This document shows, piece after piece, positions 25,462 through 35,839 of a stretch of 64,000 nucleotides of DNA. The notes below the pieces were generated by a model that was not told the DNA's origin, ran no database searches, and saw only the letters and a list, made by a program, of their open reading frames with translations. The position numbers were made by a program, and so were the translations under genes. How positions within the stretch are numbered: position 1 is the first letter of the stretch; each line of letters opens with the position of its first letter. Location: NCBI GenBank assembly GCA_963786805.1, contig CAWBAK010000004.1:434001-498000 (forward strand), in the 5' to 3' direction. This stretch comes from CALGFI01 sp963786805 (GTDB taxonomy: Bacteria > Actinomycetota > UBA4738 > HRBIN12).

Positions 25462-25934
25462 GCACCATCGAGCCGATCCGCGCGTCGACCTCGGTCCGTC
25501 TGGACCCCGCGCAAGCCTTCGCGCTGTTCACCGCGCGCATCGACACGTGGTGGCCGCTCGAGACGCACTCTTGGGCAGCGGGCGGCGTCGAAGGAGAGGG
25601 CCTCAAGGTCGAGCGCGTCGACTTCCAACCATTCGTCGGGGGGAAGGTTCTCGAGCACCTGTCGAACGGGCAGGCCCTCCCGTGGGGTGAGGTTCTCGTG
25701 TGGGAGCCACCGACGCTGTTCGTGCTGGCATGGAAGCCGAACTCGAACGCGAACCCGCCGACGGAGCTCGAGGTTCGTTTCACACCGCAGGCGGACAGCA
25801 CGTTGGTCGAGCTGGAGCATCGCGGCTGGGAGCGGCTCGGCAAGATCGCGCTCGAGGCGCGCGGAAGCTACGGCGAGGGATGGAGTATCAGCCTCGGCCG
25901 GTTCCGAGAGGCCGCAAACCGAGAGGTGGCGTGA
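25458..25934 (+). CDS. SRPBCC/AHSA1-domain protein
   Basis: 158 residues of the START-like SRPBCC fold: VRLDPAQAFALFTARIDTWWP at the N-terminus, GGKVLEHL and WEPPTLFVLAWKP in the middle, ELEVRFTPQADSTLVELEHRGWERL near the end. Such proteins bind hydrophobic ligands and are commonly encoded next to an ArsR repressor. Translationally coupled to it here, and to the following small gene by TGATG. Confidence 0.9.
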   Translation: MSTIEPIRASTSVRLDPAQAFALFTARIDTWWPLETHSWAAGGVEGEGLKVERVDFQPFVGGKVLEHLSNGQALPWGEVLVWEPPTLFVLAWKPNSNANPPTELEVRFTPQADSTLVELEHRGWERLGKIALEARGSYGEGWSISLGRFREAANREVA

Positions 25935-26071
25935 TGGACGACCGCATCCACTGGGAGCTCTACCGGCACCGCATCGCCGAGGCCGAGCGGCGCGCAGCCC
26001 GTGAGCGGCACCTCGGCCGGGCGCGCCGGCACAGCACCCGGCTGCCCCACAAGCCTCGCGACGAAGAGTAA
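25934..26071 (+). CDS. Small basic protein of 45 residues
   Basis: Starts at an ATG that shares its A with the preceding TGA stop and ends at TAA 26069-26071. The product is very rich in Arg, His and Glu (RHRIAEAERRAARERHLGRA) and is predicted to be one helix. I do not recognise it. Coupling to the ArsR/SRPBCC pair argues that it is expressed, but a fortuitous open frame cannot be excluded. Confidence 0.45.
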   Translation: MDDRIHWELYRHRIAEAERRAARERHLGRARRHSTRLPHKPRDEE

Positions 26072-26110
26072 GGGACCCCGCTCCTCCATCGGCGGTAGGC
26101 TCGCGCCGAC

Positions 26111-27196
26111 GTGATCGCGTTGCGGGTTCTGTTGTTCCTCGCCGGGATGGCCGTCGTGCTGTTCGCCGTCTGGTCCGTCATCCGGACGTTCATCGTCCCG
26201 CGGGCGCTCCGGAACACCCTGACCCGCGTGGTCTTCGTCGCCGTTCGGAAAGTCTTCGATCTCCGCGCGAGCGAACGCCACGATTATCCGACGCGGGACC
26301 GCGTGATGGCGTACTACGCGCCGGTCGCACTCCTCACGATGCTCGTGGTGTGGGTCGGGATCCTGCTCATCGGCTTCACCACGATGTTCTACGCGCTCGG
26401 CGGCCTCAGTGTTCTGCAGGCGTTCACGTTCGCGGGATCCGCCATGTTCACCTTGGGGTTCGCGAGCCGCGCCGACGCGCCGACGGTGCTCCTGGACTTC
26501 GTCGCCGCCGGGACGGGACTGGTCTTCCTCGCGCTCTTCATCACCTATCTCCCCAGTCTCTACGCGAGCTTCCAGCGGCGGGAGCGCGGGGTCGCCAAGC
26601 TCGAGGTCCGTGCCGGGCAGCCACCGACGGGCATCTACCTGATCGAGCTGGCGTGGGTGGTCGGGCGGCTCGAGAACCTCGATGAACTGTGGGCCGAGTG
26701 GGAAGACTGGTTCACCGATGTCGACGAGAGCCACAGCTCGCTCCCGGTCCTCGCGTTCTTCCGGTCGACCCACCCGGATCAATCCTGGGTGACCTCGGCC
26801 GGCGCGATCTTGGACGGCGCCTCGCTGTTCGACTCGACGGTCGACATGCCGAGGATCCCGGAACCGCAGTACATGATCCGCTCGGGGTACCTGTGCCTGC
26901 GGCATCTCGCGGACTATTTCCGGATCCCCGTCGACCACGACCCCAAACCCGACGATCCGATCTCGATCGGCCGGGAGGAGTTCGATGCGGTCTACGAGCG
27001 GCTCGCCGGCACCGGCGTCCCCGTCCGCGCGGACCGGGACCAGTGCTGGCGCGACTTCGCCGGCTGGCGAGTGAACTACGACGCCGCGCTCCTCGGGTTG
27101 GCGAAGCTCACGATGGCGGCGGATGCCCCGTGGTCCTCGGCCCCGCGCGTCGTCGCCCCGGCTTTCCAGAACCCGCCGCCCGACGGCGAACGCTAG
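26111..27196 (+). CDS. Membrane protein with ion-channel-like pore region
   Basis: 361 residues from GTG 26111. Helices at about 3-25, 70-95, 100-125 and 130-150; between two of them is FTFAGSAMFTLGFASRADAP, which resembles the pore helix and filter (TxxTxGF/YG) of two-helix potassium channels, though the filter is not canonical. The cytoplasmic C-terminal 200 residues are helical, Trp- and acid-rich, and unrecognised. TAGGCT precedes the start at nine bases. Could also be a non-channel membrane protein. Confidence 0.6.
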   Translation: MIALRVLLFLAGMAVVLFAVWSVIRTFIVPRALRNTLTRVVFVAVRKVFDLRASERHDYPTRDRVMAYYAPVALLTMLVVWVGILLIGFTTMFYALGGLSVLQAFTFAGSAMFTLGFASRADAPTVLLDFVAAGTGLVFLALFITYLPSLYASFQRRERGVAKLEVRAGQPPTGIYLIELAWVVGRLENLDELWAEWEDWFTDVDESHSSLPVLAFFRSTHPDQSWVTSAGAILDGASLFDSTVDMPRIPEPQYMIRSGYLCLRHLADYFRIPVDHDPKPDDPISIGREEFDAVYERLAGTGVPVRADRDQCWRDFAGWRVNYDAALLGLAKLTMAADAPWSSAPRVVAPAFQNPPPDGER

Positions 27197-27229
27197 ACTG
27201 CGGCTCCCTCGACCGGAAAGGCCCGCGCC

Positions 27230-27742
27230 ATGACCACCGCAACCTTCGTGACGAACAAGGGCTCATTCACCGTTCGCCTCATGCCCGAGCACGCGCCGAA
27301 GACCGTCGCGAACTTCGTCGGGCTCGCGACCGGCGCCAAGGAGTGGACGGATCCGCGCAGTCGCGATCGCAAGAGCGGACCCCTCTACGACGGAACGGTC
27401 TTCCACCGGGTGATCCCGAACTTCATGATCCAAGGCGGCGACCCCTTGGGAACCGGGACCGGGGGGCCCGGCTACCAGTTCGAGGACGAGGTTCCCTCGA
27501 ACGGGCCGAGGTTCGACCGCCCCGGGTTGCTCGCGATGGCGAACGCCGGCCCGAACACCAACGGATCCCAGTTCTTCGTGACCGTCACCGCCACCGACTG
27601 GTTGACGGGCAAGCACACGATCTTCGGCGAGGTCACCGAGGGCTACGACGTGGTCGAGGCGATCTCCAAGCTTCCGACCGGTTCGCAGGACCGACCCGTG
27701 AGCGAGGTCGTCCTCGAGCGGATCGAGATCGCGGAGGCCTGA
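27230..27742 (+). CDS. Cytoplasmic peptidyl-prolyl cis-trans isomerase (cyclophilin)
   Basis: 170 residues, no signal peptide. Cyclophilin core: FTVRLMPEHAPKTVANFVGLA, the catalytic FHRVIPNFMIQGGDP, GTGGPGYQFEDE, LAMANAGPNTNGSQFFVT, and HTIFGEVTEGYDVVE. The active-site Arg, Phe, Gln and His equivalents are present. It assists protein folding in the cytoplasm. Not obviously in an operon with its neighbours. Confidence 0.95.
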   Translation: MTTATFVTNKGSFTVRLMPEHAPKTVANFVGLATGAKEWTDPRSRDRKSGPLYDGTVFHRVIPNFMIQGGDPLGTGTGGPGYQFEDEVPSNGPRFDRPGLLAMANAGPNTNGSQFFVTVTATDWLTGKHTIFGEVTEGYDVVEAISKLPTGSQDRPVSEVVLERIEIAEA

Positions 27743-27910
27743 CCGAAAGGACGTCGGTCCGGGCCCGAGCGATCGACCTCTGGAGGCCCGAAGCCGCGGC
27801 CCCGTGCGTGCTCGAGTCGTTCGGGGTAGCGTTCCGGTGCCCGATCCACCGCACGCTCGTCCGGAGCCGGGCACGATCGGACGTTCCGACCACGCAGGAG
27901 GGGATGCACG

Positions 27911-29182
27911 ATGCAGCACCCGAGGCAGGCTCGGCCCCCGCTCAGCCGGCGCGAGTTCCTCCGGCGCGCCGGGGCGACCGGGATCGCCGTCCCGAGCCTC
28001 GCCGCGATCCTGGCGGCGTGCGCCGACGACGGCGGAACCGGCGGGACCGGCGGGACCGGCGGTGAGCCGGAGCTCCAGCTGGCGCGTCCGGACAGCCCGG
28101 TCGAGCTCCCGCTCCTGGGTTCCAACCCGCCGATCGAGGACGGGCTGTCCCCCGAGGCGGGACCGCTCCGGATCTTCGGGTACAACGACTACATCTGGAA
28201 GAAGGTCCGGAACCAGTTCGCCGCGGAGTACGGAGTGGAGATCGAGTACACGGTCTTCGACACCCCCGAGGAGATGGTGGCCAAGATCCAGTCCAGCGGT
28301 TCGGACTTCGACATCATCGTCAGCGTCACGCCCGAGAACGTGGGCAAGCTCGCGTTCGGCGAGCTGATCCAACCTCTGAACAAGACCTACATCCCGAACT
28401 TCTCGCACGCATGGGCCGTCTTCAACGAGCCCTTCTACGACGTCGGCGCGCGCTACACGGCGCCCTACACGGTGTACACGACGGGGATCGCCTACCGGAA
28501 CGACATCGTGACGGACGACATCGCCGCCATGGACAACCCGTACGACATCCTGTGGGATGCCTCGTACGCGAGCGAGGGCGTGCATCTGCTGAACGGCGCC
28601 CGCGACACGCTGTCTGCGGCGCTGCTGCGGAGCGGTGCCGACATCAACACGGACGACCCCGCCGTCCTCGAGAGCGCCAAGCAGATGCTGCTCGAGGGCG
28701 TCGACACGATGAACTGGAAGTTCGACCACGTGGACTACAACGAGCTGGGGACCTTCGCGATCCACCAGACCTGGTCGGGGCAGGTCGTGTACTACCAGTA
28801 CTACCTGCCGGACGGCCTGAGCATCGAACAGTACTCCTTCGTGTGGCCACCGAAGGACGCGGCCGGGGGCGACGGCATCATCACGAACGACATGTTCGCG
28901 ATCCCCAAGGGCGCACCCAGCCCGGTGCTCGCGCACCTGCTGATCGACTGGATGCTGGACCCCGCGAACGCCGCGTCGAACTACAGCTACGAGGGCTTCC
29001 AGCCACCGATCAACGAGATCACGCCGGACTCGATCCTGGCCGACGAGCTCGTCCCGCCGAACGTGGCGAACATCCTCATCACCGAGGAGGACTTCCCCCT
29101 CGGGATCCCACAGGTGGAGCTCGCACCGGCGACCAACCAGCTCTGGCAGCAGATCTACACGGAGGTGACGGGCGGGGCCTAG
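27911..29182 (+). CDS. Polyamine-type ABC transporter substrate-binding protein (first set)
   Basis: 423 residues, PotD/PotF-like. The N-terminus is a twin-arginine signal with a lipobox (SRREFLRRAGATG ... AILAACADD), so the protein is probably exported folded and lipid-anchored. Mature part: LRIFGYNDYIWKKVRNQFAAEYGVEIEYTVFDTPEEM is typical of spermidine/putrescine binders. GGAGGGG lies before the ATG. It is followed by two permease genes but no ATPase gene. Confidence 0.9.
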   Translation: MQHPRQARPPLSRREFLRRAGATGIAVPSLAAILAACADDGGTGGTGGTGGEPELQLARPDSPVELPLLGSNPPIEDGLSPEAGPLRIFGYNDYIWKKVRNQFAAEYGVEIEYTVFDTPEEMVAKIQSSGSDFDIIVSVTPENVGKLAFGELIQPLNKTYIPNFSHAWAVFNEPFYDVGARYTAPYTVYTTGIAYRNDIVTDDIAAMDNPYDILWDASYASEGVHLLNGARDTLSAALLRSGADINTDDPAVLESAKQMLLEGVDTMNWKFDHVDYNELGTFAIHQTWSGQVVYYQYYLPDGLSIEQYSFVWPPKDAAGGDGIITNDMFAIPKGAPSPVLAHLLIDWMLDPANAASNYSYEGFQPPINEITPDSILADELVPPNVANILITEEDFPLGIPQVELAPATNQLWQQIYTEVTGGA

Positions 29183-29203
29183 GGGCCCGTCCGCACGCGT
29201 CCG

Positions 29204-30127
29204 ATGCCCGAGGGAGCCGACTCCGGCACGCGCGGAGCGTGGTTCCCGCGCTGGTTCTGGCCCTCGTTCGCCGCCCCGGCGGCGCTGTGGCTGATCGGGC
29301 TGTTCGTCGTCCCGTTCTACGTGATCGTCTCGATCGCGTTCGGCGACCTCGACCCGATCTTCCTCACCCCGGTGCCCGTGTACAACCCGGCACGATGGGA
29401 TCCCGCCGCGTTCGGGAACCTGCTCGGCGACATCGTGACGAGCGGCTCGATCTACCGGGCCGCGTTCGGCCGCACGCTCCTGTACGTCCTGTCCGCGACC
29501 GTCCTGTGCCTCGCGATCGGGTATCCGGTCGCGTACTTCATCGCGCGGCATGCGGGCCGGTGGAAGACGTTGTTCCTCGTCCTGTTCGTCGCCCCGTTCT
29601 GGATCAGCTACATGATGCGGATGCTCGCGTGGATCAACCTGCTGCGGCCGGAAGGTCTCGTCAACCGCACCTTGGAAGCGATCGGGATCATCGACGGGCC
29701 GGTGAGCTGGTTGAACGGGCGTCCGATGACGGTGATCCTCGGCCTGACGTACGGCTACATCCCGTACATGATCCTGCCGCTGTTCGGAACCCTCGACCGG
29801 ATCGCCGGCCCGACGCTCGAGGCCTCGCGCGACCTCGGAGCCGGGCAGGTCGCCACGTTCCTGCGGGTGACGCTGCCGCTGTCCCGACAGGCGATCCTCG
29901 CCGGCTGCGTGATCGTGACGCTGCCGATGTTCGGCGACTACTTCACGACGTCGTTGCTCGCGGCGACGAGGGACACCTCGATGATCGGGAACCTCATCGT
30001 GTCCTCGGTCCAGAGCTCCCTCGTCCAGACCGGTGCGTCGCTCGTCCTCATCCTGATCGCGCTGTTGATCGTTCCGATGCTCTACTACCTGCGCTCCACA
30101 GCGCGGGCTCTGGAGATGGAACGATGA
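29204..30127 (+). CDS. Polyamine-type ABC transporter permease, PotB-like (first set)
   Basis: 307 residues with about six membrane segments. The EAA loop reads EASRDLGAGQVATFLRVTLPLS, and FWISYMMRMLAWINLL is characteristic of PotB. It lies 21 bases after the binding-protein gene and overlaps the next permease gene by four bases. Substrate is inferred from family only. Confidence 0.92.
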   Translation: MPEGADSGTRGAWFPRWFWPSFAAPAALWLIGLFVVPFYVIVSIAFGDLDPIFLTPVPVYNPARWDPAAFGNLLGDIVTSGSIYRAAFGRTLLYVLSATVLCLAIGYPVAYFIARHAGRWKTLFLVLFVAPFWISYMMRMLAWINLLRPEGLVNRTLEAIGIIDGPVSWLNGRPMTVILGLTYGYIPYMILPLFGTLDRIAGPTLEASRDLGAGQVATFLRVTLPLSRQAILAGCVIVTLPMFGDYFTTSLLAATRDTSMIGNLIVSSVQSSLVQTGASLVLILIALLIVPMLYYLRSTARALEMER

Positions 30128-30975
30128 GCTGGCTGCGCAACCCGTGGGCCAAGGCGCGCTTCCTGTGGGCGATCGCGATCGCGTACATCCTGTGGACCCT
30201 CCTGCCGGTCGTGATCGCCGTGTTGTTCTCGTTCAACGGCGGCCGCTCACTGACCGCGTGGCAAGGGTTCTCGACGCAGTGGTACGCGGGGAACGTCGGC
30301 TCCGTCTTCGACGATCCCGACCTCCGTTCGGCGCTCGGTCAGAGCTTCAAGCTGGCCGGCCTGACCGTGCTGTTCGCCGTGCCGCTCGGCGTCGGGTTCG
30401 CCCTCGCGCTCGACCGCTGGCACGGTCGGGGCTCGGGGGCGGGGAACTTCGTCATGCTCTTCTCGTTCATCACCCCGGAGATCGCGATCGGCGTGGCGCT
30501 GTTCCTGTTCTTCACGCAGCTCGCCACGGGGATCGGGACCGGGTTCCTCGCGCAGGTGCTCGCGCTCTCGATGTTCATGATGGCCTACCCGGTCATCGTC
30601 GTTCGCGCGCGGCTGCTCTCGATCGGCAAGGAGTTCGAGGAGGCGGCGATGGATCTGGGCGCCTCGCCCGTGGGAGCGATCGGCCGGGTGCTGTTGCCGC
30701 TCCTGTCGCCGGCGATCCTCGCGAGCGTCGCGATCGTGTTCGCGGCGGCCATCGACAACTTCGTCATCAGCCAGCAGCTGTCCTCTGGCGCCGGCACGCA
30801 GACGATCCCGATCCTGATCTACAGCGCCGCCCGGCGCGGCCCGCTCCCCTCGGTGAACGCCCTCGCGAGCATCACCTTGTTCGCGTCCACGTTCGTGATC
30901 GCGATCGCGGTGCTCTTCTATCGTCGCCGGACGGCGGGCGAGCGCGGCGACCACCTCGCGGCGCTCCGACTCTGA
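30124..30975 (+). CDS. Polyamine-type ABC transporter permease, PotC-like (first set)
   Basis: 283 residues with six membrane segments, typical PotC: LPVVIAVLFSFNGGRSLTAWQGFSTQWY at the periplasmic loop and EAAMDLGASPVGAIGRVLLPLLSPAI as EAA loop. ATGA overlap with the previous gene. The operon ends here, two bases from the convergent gene, so the ATPase must be supplied from elsewhere. Confidence 0.92.
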   Translation: MSWLRNPWAKARFLWAIAIAYILWTLLPVVIAVLFSFNGGRSLTAWQGFSTQWYAGNVGSVFDDPDLRSALGQSFKLAGLTVLFAVPLGVGFALALDRWHGRGSGAGNFVMLFSFITPEIAIGVALFLFFTQLATGIGTGFLAQVLALSMFMMAYPVIVVRARLLSIGKEFEEAAMDLGASPVGAIGRVLLPLLSPAILASVAIVFAAAIDNFVISQQLSSGAGTQTIPILIYSAARRGPLPSVNALASITLFASTFVIAIAVLFYRRRTAGERGDHLAALRL

Positions 30976-30976
30976 G

Positions 30977-32208
30977 TCAGAGCTCACACGCGCGCGTGAA
31001 CGCTCCCTGCGCGCCACGGACGCACGTGTCGATCCCCGAGCCGCCGTCGAGCAGGTCGTACTCGGGACCTCCGTTCAGGAGGTCGTCGCCCTGGTCCCCG
31101 TGGATCACGTCGATCCCGAACTGCCCCTCGACGGTGTCGTTCCCCCGTCCCCCGAAGACGAGGTCGTTTCCGAGCCCGGCACTCACGACGTCGTCGCCCC
31201 CGTGCGCGCAGATCACGTCGTTCGCGTCGGTGCCTCGGAGATCCGGGTCGCTCACGCCCGCCCCCTCGATCGTGCAGATCGGGAGCGGCTGCCAGTCCGG
31301 AGACAGGTCGGGAGCCGGGTCCTGCGTCAGTCTCGTGAGGAACGTGCCGTCCGGATGGATCGACCAGATGTCGATGTTGCCCTCGCCGATCTGGAACGAG
31401 ACGAACGCGATGGTCGTTCCGTCCGGCGACCACGAGGGATCGAAGTCCATGAAGGACGCGCTCGACGTCAGATTGGTCTCGATGCCGGTGAACACGTCGA
31501 TCGTGATGATGTCCGACGTTCCCTTCGAACAGCAGCGCTCGACCGCGATCCGGGTGCCGTCCGGCGACCACGAAGGGTTGGCGTCGATGTCGGAGTTCAC
31601 CGTGAGGGCGTGCTCTCCGGTCCCGTCCGCGTTCATCACGTAGATCTCGGGGAACCCCCCGTCGCGGTTCGACGTGAACGCGATCCTCGTGCCGTCCGGC
31701 GACCACGCGGGCGAACGATCGGCCGAACCCGAGGGCTGGGTGGTGAGCTGAGCGCGGGCGGTCCCGTCGGCCTTGACGACGAAGATCCGGAACGGGCCGC
31801 TCCCCCTGGTCCGCGCCGCGTAGACGATCTTCGTGCCGTCGGGCGACCACGACGGGTCTCGCTCCGGGAACGGCGTTCTCGTGATCCGCACACGCGCCTT
31901 CCCGTCGGACGTGGCGGTCCACAGGTCCGATCTGCCGCTCTGCGGCAGTGTTCGGACGAACGCGATCCGCCGGCCGTCCGGCGACCATGCCGGCTGCGAA
32001 TCGGCGATCCCGTCGTTCTCGGTCAGCGGCGCCGGGTTCTCTCCCGTTGCGTCGAGGGTGAACAACTCGGCATCGCCGTCACGATCGGAGCGGAACGCGA
32101 GCATCCGTTGGAAGACGGCCACAGTGCACTCTGCGCGCTCGCCGGCGGCATCGTGGCGACCGTCAGGGCGCAGATCAGCAGCAGCATGAGACCGGTGGCT
32201 CGACGCAT
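30977..32208 (-). CDS. Secreted TolB-like WD40/PD40 propeller with C-terminal RTX-like repeats, frameshifted
   Basis: About 410 residues after one correction. The signal peptide MRRATGLMLLLICALTVATM...ASAQS is in one frame, and the body from MLAFRSDRDGDAELFTLD on is in another; the switch is near 32104, with one base missing. The body has six to seven PD40 blades with PSWSPDGTxIAF repeats, then a tail of Ca-binding-type repeats (GGDDVVSAGLGNDLVFGGRGNDTVEG style, in short units) ending DTCVRGAQGAFTRACEL. It is divergent from the glycosidase gene with only 23 bases between starts. AAAGGA precedes its ATG. Confidence 0.82.
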
Positions 32209-32231
32209 GGAGTCCTTTAGGATGTGTCGCC

Positions 32232-33417
32232 GTGAAACCTACCACCCGTCGTTCGGCGTTCCTGGCCGCCGCACTCGCGTGCTCTGGTGGCGTTGGCCGC
32301 AACCGCGCTCGCAGAGGCGCGCGATCCGAACGAGGAGCCGCGTCCGCTCCGCCCGATCGTGAAGACGCGGAAGATCGCTCCGGGCCTGCTGTTCACCCGG
32401 ATCATCGAGAGACGACCGCCGCGGCGTACCTTCGTCCTGAAAGCCGATCTCTCCCGGCCACTCACGGTGGACATGACCTTGGCCGGTCCGGCGATGCCGA
32501 GCTCGCGCACGACGAGCGACATCGCGAAGTCCCACGATGCCCTCGCCGCCACCAACGGCGACTTCAGCGTGCCGGGCGTTCGCCCCGTCCACCTGTTCGC
32601 GCAGGACGGCGACATCCTGCACACGGCCGCGCAGGGCCCGATGTTCGCCCTGCGACGCGACGAAACGGGCGCGTACGTCGGCACGCCCGAACTCGAGATC
32701 GCGGTCACCGATCTGGACAGCGGACAGACGTTCGATCTGGACCGTTGGAACCGCGGTTCGCCTACCCCGGGAGAGATCGCGGGTTTCTCCCCCGTCGGCG
32801 GCACGCTCGAGCTCACTCCGCCGTTCGCCTGCTCGGTCCGGCTGCTGCCCGACGGCCCTCTTTCGTTCGACGCCGGCGGGACGGGCGTAGTCCGCGCGTT
32901 CCACGTCGACGTCGCCGAGTGCTCCTCCGAACCGATGCCCCGCAAGGGCGGTGTGGTCCTGTCGGCGCCCCCCGCGACGGACGAGGCGACCCAGCTCCTC
33001 GCCATGACGCCGGGAACGCCGATGCGACTCCGATGGTCCCTCGGCTGGGAGAACGTGTACGACGCGATCGGCGGCATGCCCATCCTCGTCGAGGACGGCC
33101 GGGTCGTCGCGGAGGGCTGTTCGAGCGCGTTCTGCCGACGCAACCCGCGGACCGCGATCGGCTGGACGGCGAGCGGGCGCGTTCTGTTGGTCGTTATCGA
33201 CGGGCGCCAGCCCCGCTGGTCGGTCGGCTCCGCGCTCGGCGAGCTCGCCAAACTGATGGTCGACCTCGGTGCGGTGTACGCCCTGAACCTGGACGGAGGC
33301 GGAACCAGCGCGATGTGGGTCGACGGCGAGCTCGTGAACCGGCCCTCGGACGGGCAGCAGCGGGTCACGACCACTTCGGTGCTGGTCCTGCCCGGCAACG
33401 ATCCCGGAGAGGTGTGA
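32232..33417 (+). CDS. Secreted phosphodiester glycosidase family protein (NAGPA domain), frameshifted near the signal peptide
   Basis: About 395 residues. GTG 32232, with TAGGAT ending eight bases upstream, begins a signal peptide (MKPTTRRSAFLAAALA) that continues in another frame as RALVALAATALAEARDP; the shift is near 32270-32282. The mature protein matches the phosphodiester glycosidase/DUF2233 family: ALAATNGDF, IGGMPILVEDGRVV, NPRTAIGWTASGRVLLVVIDGR, LGAVYALNLDGGGTSAMWVDG. Family members remove covering sugars or phospho-sugars; the substrate here is unknown. It would act outside the cell. Confidence 0.88.
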
Positions 33418-33450
33418 ATCCCTCCGAGGCCCTCACCTCTGCCTTCCCGA

Positions 33451-34840
33451 TCAAGCGTTGAACGCCACAGGAGACCTGGCGCGGGGGCACACGTCACTGC
33501 CCAAGACCAGCTTGCGAGCGACCGAGCGGTACGCGCCGCCTCGGTCGGGGATCCGCTCCCGATAGAGACCGGCGGCGTCCGTCGTCGCCAGCTCGACCGT
33601 CCGCCAGTCGCCGGAGACACGCCGCTGGATCCGGACGGTGACGTTCCGGAAGCAGCTGGCGAATCCGTCCGAAGCAGAGACCATTCCGCGCGCCACGAGG
33701 TGACGGCTGAGGGCAAGCGTGATGGATCGAGCGTGCACCGTGGCCGTGACGGTGAAGTCCGTCGCGCTCGTGCCGGTCCCGCTCGCGTTCGTCACGGTGA
33801 TCCGGCCGGTCGTCGCTCCGACCGGCACGACGGCGGTGATCCTCGTGGACGAGACGACGTTGAAGCTGCTCGCCGCGGTTCCGTTGAACCTCACCGAGGT
33901 CGTCCCCGTGAAGTTCGTCCCATCGATCGCGACGGTCGTCCCGCTGGGACCGCTGGTGGGCGAGAACGACGTGATCGTCGGCGACCCGGTCGGCGTCACC
34001 GTGAAGTTGCCCGTGCTCGTCGTCGGTCCCGCCGGGCGTGGTCACGCTGATCCGGCCAGTCATGGCACCGGATGGCACCACGGCGGTGATCTGCGTCGGG
34101 GAGTTGACCGTGAAGTTGGTCGCGCTGGTGTTCTTGAACTTCACCTCCGTTGCGCCGGTGAAGTTCGTCCCCGTGATGACCACCGAGGTGCCCACAGGGC
34201 CGGAGGTCGGAACGAACGAGGTGATCGTCGGCGCCGCCGCCGCGCCGGTCACCGTGAAGTCCTGGTTGCTGGTCGCCGTCCCGCCCGGCGTGGTCACGCT
34301 GATCCGACCCGTCGTCGCGCTGTTCGGCACGGTGGCGGTGAGCTGGGTGCCGGAGGGATTCCACGAGAACGTCGTCGCGTTCGTGAGGTTGAACTTGACC
34401 GCCGTCGTTCCCACGAGGTTCGAGCCGTTGATCGTGACGGAGGTCCCGACGGCTCCACTTGTTGGGGAGAAGTTCGTGATGCTCGGAGCGCACGACGAGG
34501 AGACCGTGAAGTTGTCGGTGCTCTCGCCCGAGCCGTCCGGCGTCGTGACCAAGATCCTCCCGCTCGTGGCGCCGGCGGGCACGACGGCGGTGATCGAGTT
34601 GGGCGAGCCCGTGAAGGTCGTCTGATCGACGCCGTTGAACTCAACCAGGGTGGCACCCTGGAAGTGGCTGCCGGAGATCGTGATCGAGGTGCCGACCGGG
34701 CCACACGCGGGCGTGAACGCACCGACCGTGGGCGCCGGGGCCGCTTCGGCAACAGGCGCAACGGAAAGGCTCAGCACGACGACCGCCAGCGACACCGAAC
34801 CGATGAGGCGGCGGGGCAGCGAGCGACTCGAAGGACTCAT
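33451..34840 (-). CDS. Secreted protein with four IPT/TIG domains, frameshifted
   Basis: About 463 residues after correction. From ATG 34840 (GGGAGG before it) there is a signal peptide (RRLIGSVSLAVVVLSLSVAPVAEAA) and four IPT/TIG Ig-like repeats of about 80 residues, each with F.P..GPVGTSVTI.G.NF.GAT.V.FN and a closing TGRI.VTTPGG. The third-to-fourth repeat junction changes frame near 34029 (one extra base). A final beta domain with two cysteines (FASCFRNVTVRIQRR and GSDVC) follows. Probably a cell-surface or secreted adhesive/structural protein. Confidence 0.85.
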
Positions 34841-34933
34841 TTCGCCTCCCAAGTGAGGCGATAAAGCCTAGCCGCTCTCCTCCGAGGCACACAAGACGAA
34901 ACCCACTTTCGCCCACCGCACGGTGAGCGCGGC

Positions 34934-35669
34934 TTACGCGGCCGCAGAGAGCGTCACGTAGTTCGCCCGCGCGCTCTCTGTGTAGAGGGCGTACGCCTCG
35001 TCGGACTGGAGGTATGCCGGGACGTATCCGAGGATCCGCTCGTACCTGGCAGCCTCGAACTCCCGCGCGGACGCGAGGCTCCACCCCGCGTTGTTCCGTA
35101 GCTCTTCGAGGAGGTCCGTGCCGATCACCTCGGTGCTCCCGAACATGGCGGACCCGATCTCGTGACCTAGGACGACACCGGTCGCGAGGTCGACGACCGC
35201 ATCCCCGTTCCGGATCACCGCGACGCGCAAGGGATCGAAGAACGAGTTCCTCGTGATGCCGAAGCGGTCAGCTGCCGCCTGTGCCAGAACGAGCTGTCTT
35301 GGAGAGCCGAGGCCGGCCGCACGAGACAGGACCGCATCCCCGCGCGCCGATACGAACAGGCCCACCGTCGTCAGTTGCCGAACGAATGCGGGAGTGAGCT
35401 GCGACGCTGCTTGCCCGTGCCCGGACATCGCCTCGCTTGGGCTCCGGTTCCGAGAGTCCCGCCTGCGCCGAGGGCTGCGCCTCGGCCGGAACCACCTCCT
35501 GGCTGGAGCCGCCGACAGGAAACGAGAGGTCCTCGAAGGGGACCGGCACCGAAAACGTCGGGGCGGTCCCTCCATCCGGAATCGCCCGCGCCATCAACGG
35601 TACCGTCATCAACAGGCCGAGCAACAGGATCATGGTTGGGCTGACCGACGTACGCGACCGAAGTTCCAT
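34934..35669 (-). CDS. Secreted protein of unknown function, frameshifted
   Basis: About 244 residues after correction. ATG 35669 is preceded by GGAGGAGGG. A signal peptide (TMILLLGLLMTVPLMARA) leads a Pro/Glu-rich linker; the frame changes near 35435 into a globular domain starting at SGHGQAASQLTPAFVRQLTTVG. The domain has a possible GHEIG motif (VVLGHEIGSAMFG) that could be a metal site, but no family is recognised. It lies between the IPT/TIG and RTX genes in the same orientation. Confidence 0.6.
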
Positions 35670-35791
35670 GGACGGATCCCTCCTCCAACGCGCAAGACCG
35701 TTCAGTGTCCCGCCTTCGCTCGAATCGTGCAAGGGACCTCGTCTGCCGGTCGATTCGGCTCTCGATCTCAACCAGGCGCGTGCGGGAATAC

Positions 35792-35825
35792 CGACCGACC
35801 CCCGGCACAGGCCGGGGGTCGGTCG
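35792..35825 (-). terminator. Perfect 15-bp hairpin downstream of the first RTX gene
   Basis: 35792-35806 pairs perfectly with 35811-35825 around an ACAG loop. It lies 15 bases after the stop codon of the minus-strand RTX gene. No long U-run follows, so it is either a terminator of the GC-rich actinobacterial type or a 3'-end stabiliser. Confidence 0.65.
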
Positions 35826-35839
35826 AAACGTACCGACGG

